Origin: Castanea sativa
Taxonomy: Eukaryota > Streptophyta > Magnoliopsida > Fagales > Fagaceae
Length of the DNA stretch: 64,000 nt
Assembly: GCF_040712315.1 (NCBI RefSeq)
Contig: NC_134024.1
Coordinates: 26,589,158 to 26,653,157 of the forward strand
Direction of reading: 5' to 3'
Made by a program: the position numbers and the translations under genes. Below, one piece after another: positions 60,544-64,000 of this stretch. The first letter of the stretch is position 1, and every line of letters begins with the position of its first letter. The notes below the pieces were generated by a model that had not been told where the DNA came from, ran no database searches, and saw only the letters and a program-made list of their open reading frames with translations.

Positions 60544-61751
60544 TTATCTCCCATCTTTCACAGATTTCAATACTTGGTCTCCGATGCTATCATACTCAAC
60601 AGTTGTACTAGTAGAACAACCAATGTCAACATCAACGTTGAAAGAGTGACTAGTTGCACTAAGCAAGTGCTCAGTCTTTTTTGCATAGACATCAATGTTT
60701 CCCAATGAATGTTTTTCCATATTTCTCAATCTCTCTAGCTCCACTGCCACCTCTTTCATAGAAGGCCTATCCTCCCCTCTCAAACTTAGGCACCTTTTTG
60801 CAAGATTAGCAACTTCCTTCAGTTGCTCAATGTTAACCTCATTGACAATGTGATCTTCAAGAATTTGAAGTAGACGATCCTCTTTTATGGCAGAAACAAA
60901 GGATATTGCTAGATTTCTCTCAATTTCTGGCCTATCAAAAGAAAGTGCCTTTTTACCTGTTAACAACTCTGCCATAACAACACCAAAGCTATATACATCA
61001 CTTTTTTCTGTTAATTGGCTAGTTTGCATGTATTCTGGATCTAAGTACCCCAAAGTTCCTTGCACCAAAGTGTTCAGTTGCGTTTGATCAAGAGGAACTA
61101 GCCTTGAAGGTCCGAAATCGGCCACTTTTGCTGTGTAGTTATCATCCAATAGAATATTCGTAGTTTTCACATCTCTATGTATAATTGGCATGGAAGCTGA
61201 TGAATGCAAGTATGCAAGTGCTCCTGTAGTTTCTGTTGCAATTTTCCAACGTTTTTCCCATGAAAGTAAGGATGATAGACTTTTATCATGAATGTGGTTA
61301 GAAAGAGTACCACTTGTGATGAATTCATAAACTAGTAAGGGAAATTCTGTTTCCAAACAACAACCAAATAGCTTAACCACGTTCCTATGATTAATTTGGG
61401 TAAGCACAATTATTTCATTTATGAATTGCTCAATTTGGCTTGGATCACCAATTTTGGACTTCTTAATGGCAACTATTGTGTTATCTGATAATACTCCTTT
61501 ATACACAGTTCCATAGCCTCCTTGACCAAGGACTCTACTTTCATCGTAGTTGTTGGTGCCCTTTTTGAGCTCTTCTATGGTAAAGATTTTGGTTGTCTCG
61601 ACAGACATTTGGTGATTAGAGAGTTGTTGTTTTAATAGTAAGCCACCATTTTGTTGGAAGAATTTTTCCTTGAGTTTGATGAGCTTTCTTCTTTTCAATC
61701 CCCAATATATCCAAGAATATCCCATAAGCAGTAGTAAGAGGCTAAAAAGGC
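60544..61751 (-). CDS. Wall-associated kinase-like receptor: transmembrane and kinase exon
   Basis: About 402 codons are open from a splice acceptor (TGTGTGCAG before 61751) to the stop at 60544. The ATG at 61761 lies in the intron, so the true start must be in upstream exons. It encodes a transmembrane segment ([17 protein letters not shown]), a WAK-type juxtamembrane [19 protein letters not shown], and a Ser/Thr kinase. Counting from the upstream ATG: glycine loop GQGGYG (79-84), catalytic Lys at 100, HRDVKTTN (195-202, an RD kinase), DFG at 215-217 (DFGPSR, where most WAKs have DFGASR), [10 protein letters not shown] (235-244) and SDVYSFG (254-260). All key residues are present. WAKs relay pectin or wall-damage signals at the plasma membrane. 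GUB and EGF exons are not found between 61752 and the window edge, so it is either the 3' end of a gene with a long intron or an orphaned exon. Confidence 0.88.
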
Positions 61752-62188
61752 CTGCACACATTCAAACATGCATTTTCACCAAGTACAACGTTTTAAATTT
61801 ATTCTTTTGTTAATACTATTGCCTTTTTTTTATGGCAAACATAGTAAAAGTCTAAATATTTACCGTACATATCATATGAAGATGATTCGACCAAGTTCAT
61901 TTATAGCGTAGGTGGTGGCTGCCACATAAATATAAATCTCCTACGAATGTCTCTAAAATCCAGCTCATGTCAAATTATATCAAAACTAAAAATATGGACA
62001 ATTAAAAGAGACTAGTGAGCCAAGTTTTGAATTGACATCCTTTTTTAAAACCACAATGTTCCTTTTTAAGTTTTTTGAGGGAAATCGAACCTAGTTGAGG
62101 ATAGTAAGAAGTAGACTCCTGAGTTTTAGGTGTAGATGCTTTAGGTTTGGATCTTCTGCGATAAAAGTCCTAACCAAAAAGAGTTTTA
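61752..62188. other. Presumed WAK-like intron
   Basis: Immediately upstream (minus strand) of the kinase exon. It is AT-rich and no EGF or GUB coding sequence is visible. Confidence 0.5.
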
Positions 62189-62888
62189 GGGTCTGTTTGG
62201 TTGGGAGAATAGAAAAAATTTTATTTTCTTTTATTAGTATTCGGTCAGGAGGGTGGAAAAGTGGAGAGATTGAAAACTTTTTTTATTTGGTTGAGAAGAA
62301 ATGTGAGAGGATAGAAAACGTAATTTATATAAATTGACTCATATGCCCTTATTAAAAAAAATTATCTAGTTAAAAAAACAACCAATATAAAAAACAATCA
62401 CACCAAGTTTATTAAAACAAAGATCATGCCAAAAAAAAAAAAAAACTCAACCAAAAAAACCAATCATGCCCAATCAAAAAACAAAAAAGAAAAACAACCA
62501 CACCAAAAAAAAAAAAAAAAACACGAATTGGAGATTAAAAAAAAAAAAACAAAAAAAAAAAAGAAAAAAGAAAGCAAGATTGCAGTTAGAAACTAAGGCC
62601 ACGCCCACATCCAGTTAAAAACAAAATTTTTAGAAGAAATAAGAAACAAAGGCAGGTACGTACACACACAGTAGGCTTGAATGGGTATTTTTGTCCAAAA
62701 AGTTTTGCATAATTTTCTCTCCCATTTTCTCCAATTTGGGAAGATTGTCTTTTGGTGGGCCAAGAGAGAAAACTCCTGAGCCACACCAAAATTCCCTCCC
62801 CCTCCCTCTTCCAATTTAATACCACTTTCAACAATTTTTTCTCCTTTTTTTTCTCATCCTCTTATTTCACCTCCAACCAAATACACCC
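62189..62888. mobile_element. Tourist-like MITE (PIF/Harbinger type)
   Basis: 700 bp with ends GGGTCTGTTTGGTTGGGAG and, reversed, GGGTGTATTTGGTTGGAG, flanked by TTA on both sides (62186-62188 and 62889-62891). The body is A-rich, without protein. It resembles the copy at 56251-56931 in its ends and in the AAAATAGAGAG-like inner text. Confidence 0.8.
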
Positions 62889-62891
62889 TTA

Positions 62892-63184
62892 ACGTTTAAA
62901 ATGATTGACAAAATTACAATGTTAATGCGCTTTGAAGCTCATATTCTGTTCAATAATAAATTGACAACTTGAGAAAGTGTTTTTTTATATGGACTATGAT
63001 AAAAGAGGTTATAATAAAAGTGTTTTGTAAAGAGGTTATAATAAAATTAAAGTGTTTTGTATTTTCATACTCAAATAGTTAAACCTTAACCAAAAGAAAA
63101 AGAAAAAAAAACCTAATTCGTGCAATTAATGGCTAACATTCTCTGTTCTGCTCGTCTCCGTAACATCAGTATTCGGCTCACCCC
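62892..63184. other. AT-rich spacer
   Basis: No feature is seen apart from a duplicated ~25-bp word (AAGAGGTTATAATAAAA at about 63003 and 63031). Confidence 0.5.
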
Positions 63185-64000
63185 TCTTATCGTTCATGTT
63201 AATCCTTGTGATAGCAGTGCCTTCATCTCGAGTGCAATGGCTTGAGAGTGGAGATAAGAACACGAAGTTTTTTCATGGGATTGCTACTCAAAGGAAGAGG
63301 CGAAACTTCATTAAAGGGTTGCGGGATGAGGAGGGTGTTTGGCAAAATGATGAACATATTTTTTCAGGTTTGCTGGTTGATTTTTATGAGAAGTTGTTTG
63401 TTTCCTCTAATCCTCAAAATATGGACTAGATTCTTAATGGAGTACAAGGACTAAGCTGGCATAGGCTTACACAGTGGGTGAGGTAGAGAAGGCAATCAAA
63501 GATATGGCTCCTTTGAAAGCTCCAGGTCCAGATGGGATGCCTCCTCTTTTCTACCACACGTATTAGTCGGATATAGGTATGGTCATTATTCAGGCTGTTC
63601 TTTCATGTTTGAATTCTAGTTCTTTATTTGAGTCCATAAACCATAACTTCAACACCTCAATCCCAAAGTAAAAAACCCAGAAAGAGTGTCTGAGTTTAGA
63701 CCTATTAGTTTGTGTAATGTAATTTACAAGATTATAAGTAAGGTCATTGCAAATCGTCTTAAGCCTATTCTTAATGATATTATATCGGAGTCCCAGAGTG
63801 CTTTTATTGCTGATAGGCTTATTACTGATAATGTCCTTATTGCCTTCGAGTCTTTGCATCACATGAAGACTAACTGTACAGGGAAGACAAAGTTCATGGC
63901 ACTCAAACTGAATATGAGTAAAAGCCTATGACAGGGTGGAGTGGTGTTTCTTAGAGAAAATCATGTTGAAGATGGGTTTTCAAGAGTCTTGGGTTGCCAT
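63185..64000 (+). mobile_element. Third L1-like LINE, 5'-truncated, cut by the window edge
   Basis: Plus-strand blocks: VQWLESGDKNTKFFHGIATQ, DMAPLKAPGPDGMPPLFYH (the PGPDG start of RT), EFRPISLCNVIYKIISKVIA and SQSAFIADRLITDNVLIAFE. Stops (for example after PQNMD) and shifts show decay. It differs from the other two LINEs in sequence. The RT catalytic box would lie beyond position 64000. Confidence 0.85.

Noticed and set aside
60544..61761. Start codon of the kinase at 61761
   Set aside because: The ATG lies in the pyrimidine tract/acceptor of an intron (TGTGTGCAG) and the exon begins at 61751, as in known WAK gene structure.

Overview
This is a gene-poor, transposon-dominated stretch of a plant nuclear genome. 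The grounds are wall-associated-kinase (WAK) exons with plant-type splice sites, Tat-lineage Ty3/gypsy retrotransposons, plant L1-like LINEs with RNase H tails, Tourist-like MITEs and very AT-rich spacers. The gene content fits a dicot. A woody species is possible from the style of the LTR families, but I cannot prove it from the sequence.

Layout, left to right. 1-4985: AT-rich DNA with a CTCGAG hairpin cluster and a repeat family present in both orientations. About 4986-22640: a large, damaged Tat-lineage element (here TE1) whose gag-pol reads on the minus strand. Between its integrase and its presumed 3' LTR it carries plus-strand genes: an intron-containing plant-mobile-domain (PMD) gene (7612-10510) and a DUF7745-like reading frame (11463-12748). 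22641-24678: repetitive AT-rich spacer. 24684-34643: TE2, a second Tat element on the plus strand, complete with 567/568-bp LTRs, a perfect 5-bp target duplication (GTTTG), PBS, PPT, a decayed gag-pol, a palindromic minisatellite, and a minus-strand extra gene with its own TATA box. 36089-47174: TE3, a related older Tat element (580/581-bp LTRs, target duplication ATTAT) with the same architecture. A solo LTR (40375-41381) interrupts its RNase H domain.

TE3 sits in an intron of a decayed WAK gene on the minus strand. The gene's signal peptide/GUB exon (47626-49170, itself split by a hAT-like insertion), EGF exon (47361-47428) and calcium-EGF exon (35355-35514) lie on either side of TE3. The kinase exon of this gene is not in the window. 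49330-55119: two 5'-truncated L1-like LINEs head to head. 55306-58024: a second copy of the solo-LTR family, holding a nested DNA element that in turn holds a Tourist-like MITE. 60544-61751: an open WAK-like kinase exon on the minus strand, the only intact protein-coding segment with a host function. Its upstream exons are not visible before another Tourist-like MITE (62189-62888) and a third LINE that runs off the right edge.

How the parts relate: the host content is a minus-strand WAK tandem locus broken up by successive insertions. The most distinctive observation is that all three Tat elements carry extra genes antisense to gag-pol. TE1 has a spliced PMD gene plus DUF7745. TE2 and TE3 share a different, Transposase_28-like antisense gene, each with its own TATA box. 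Palindromic minisatellites flank these antisense genes in TE1 and TE2.
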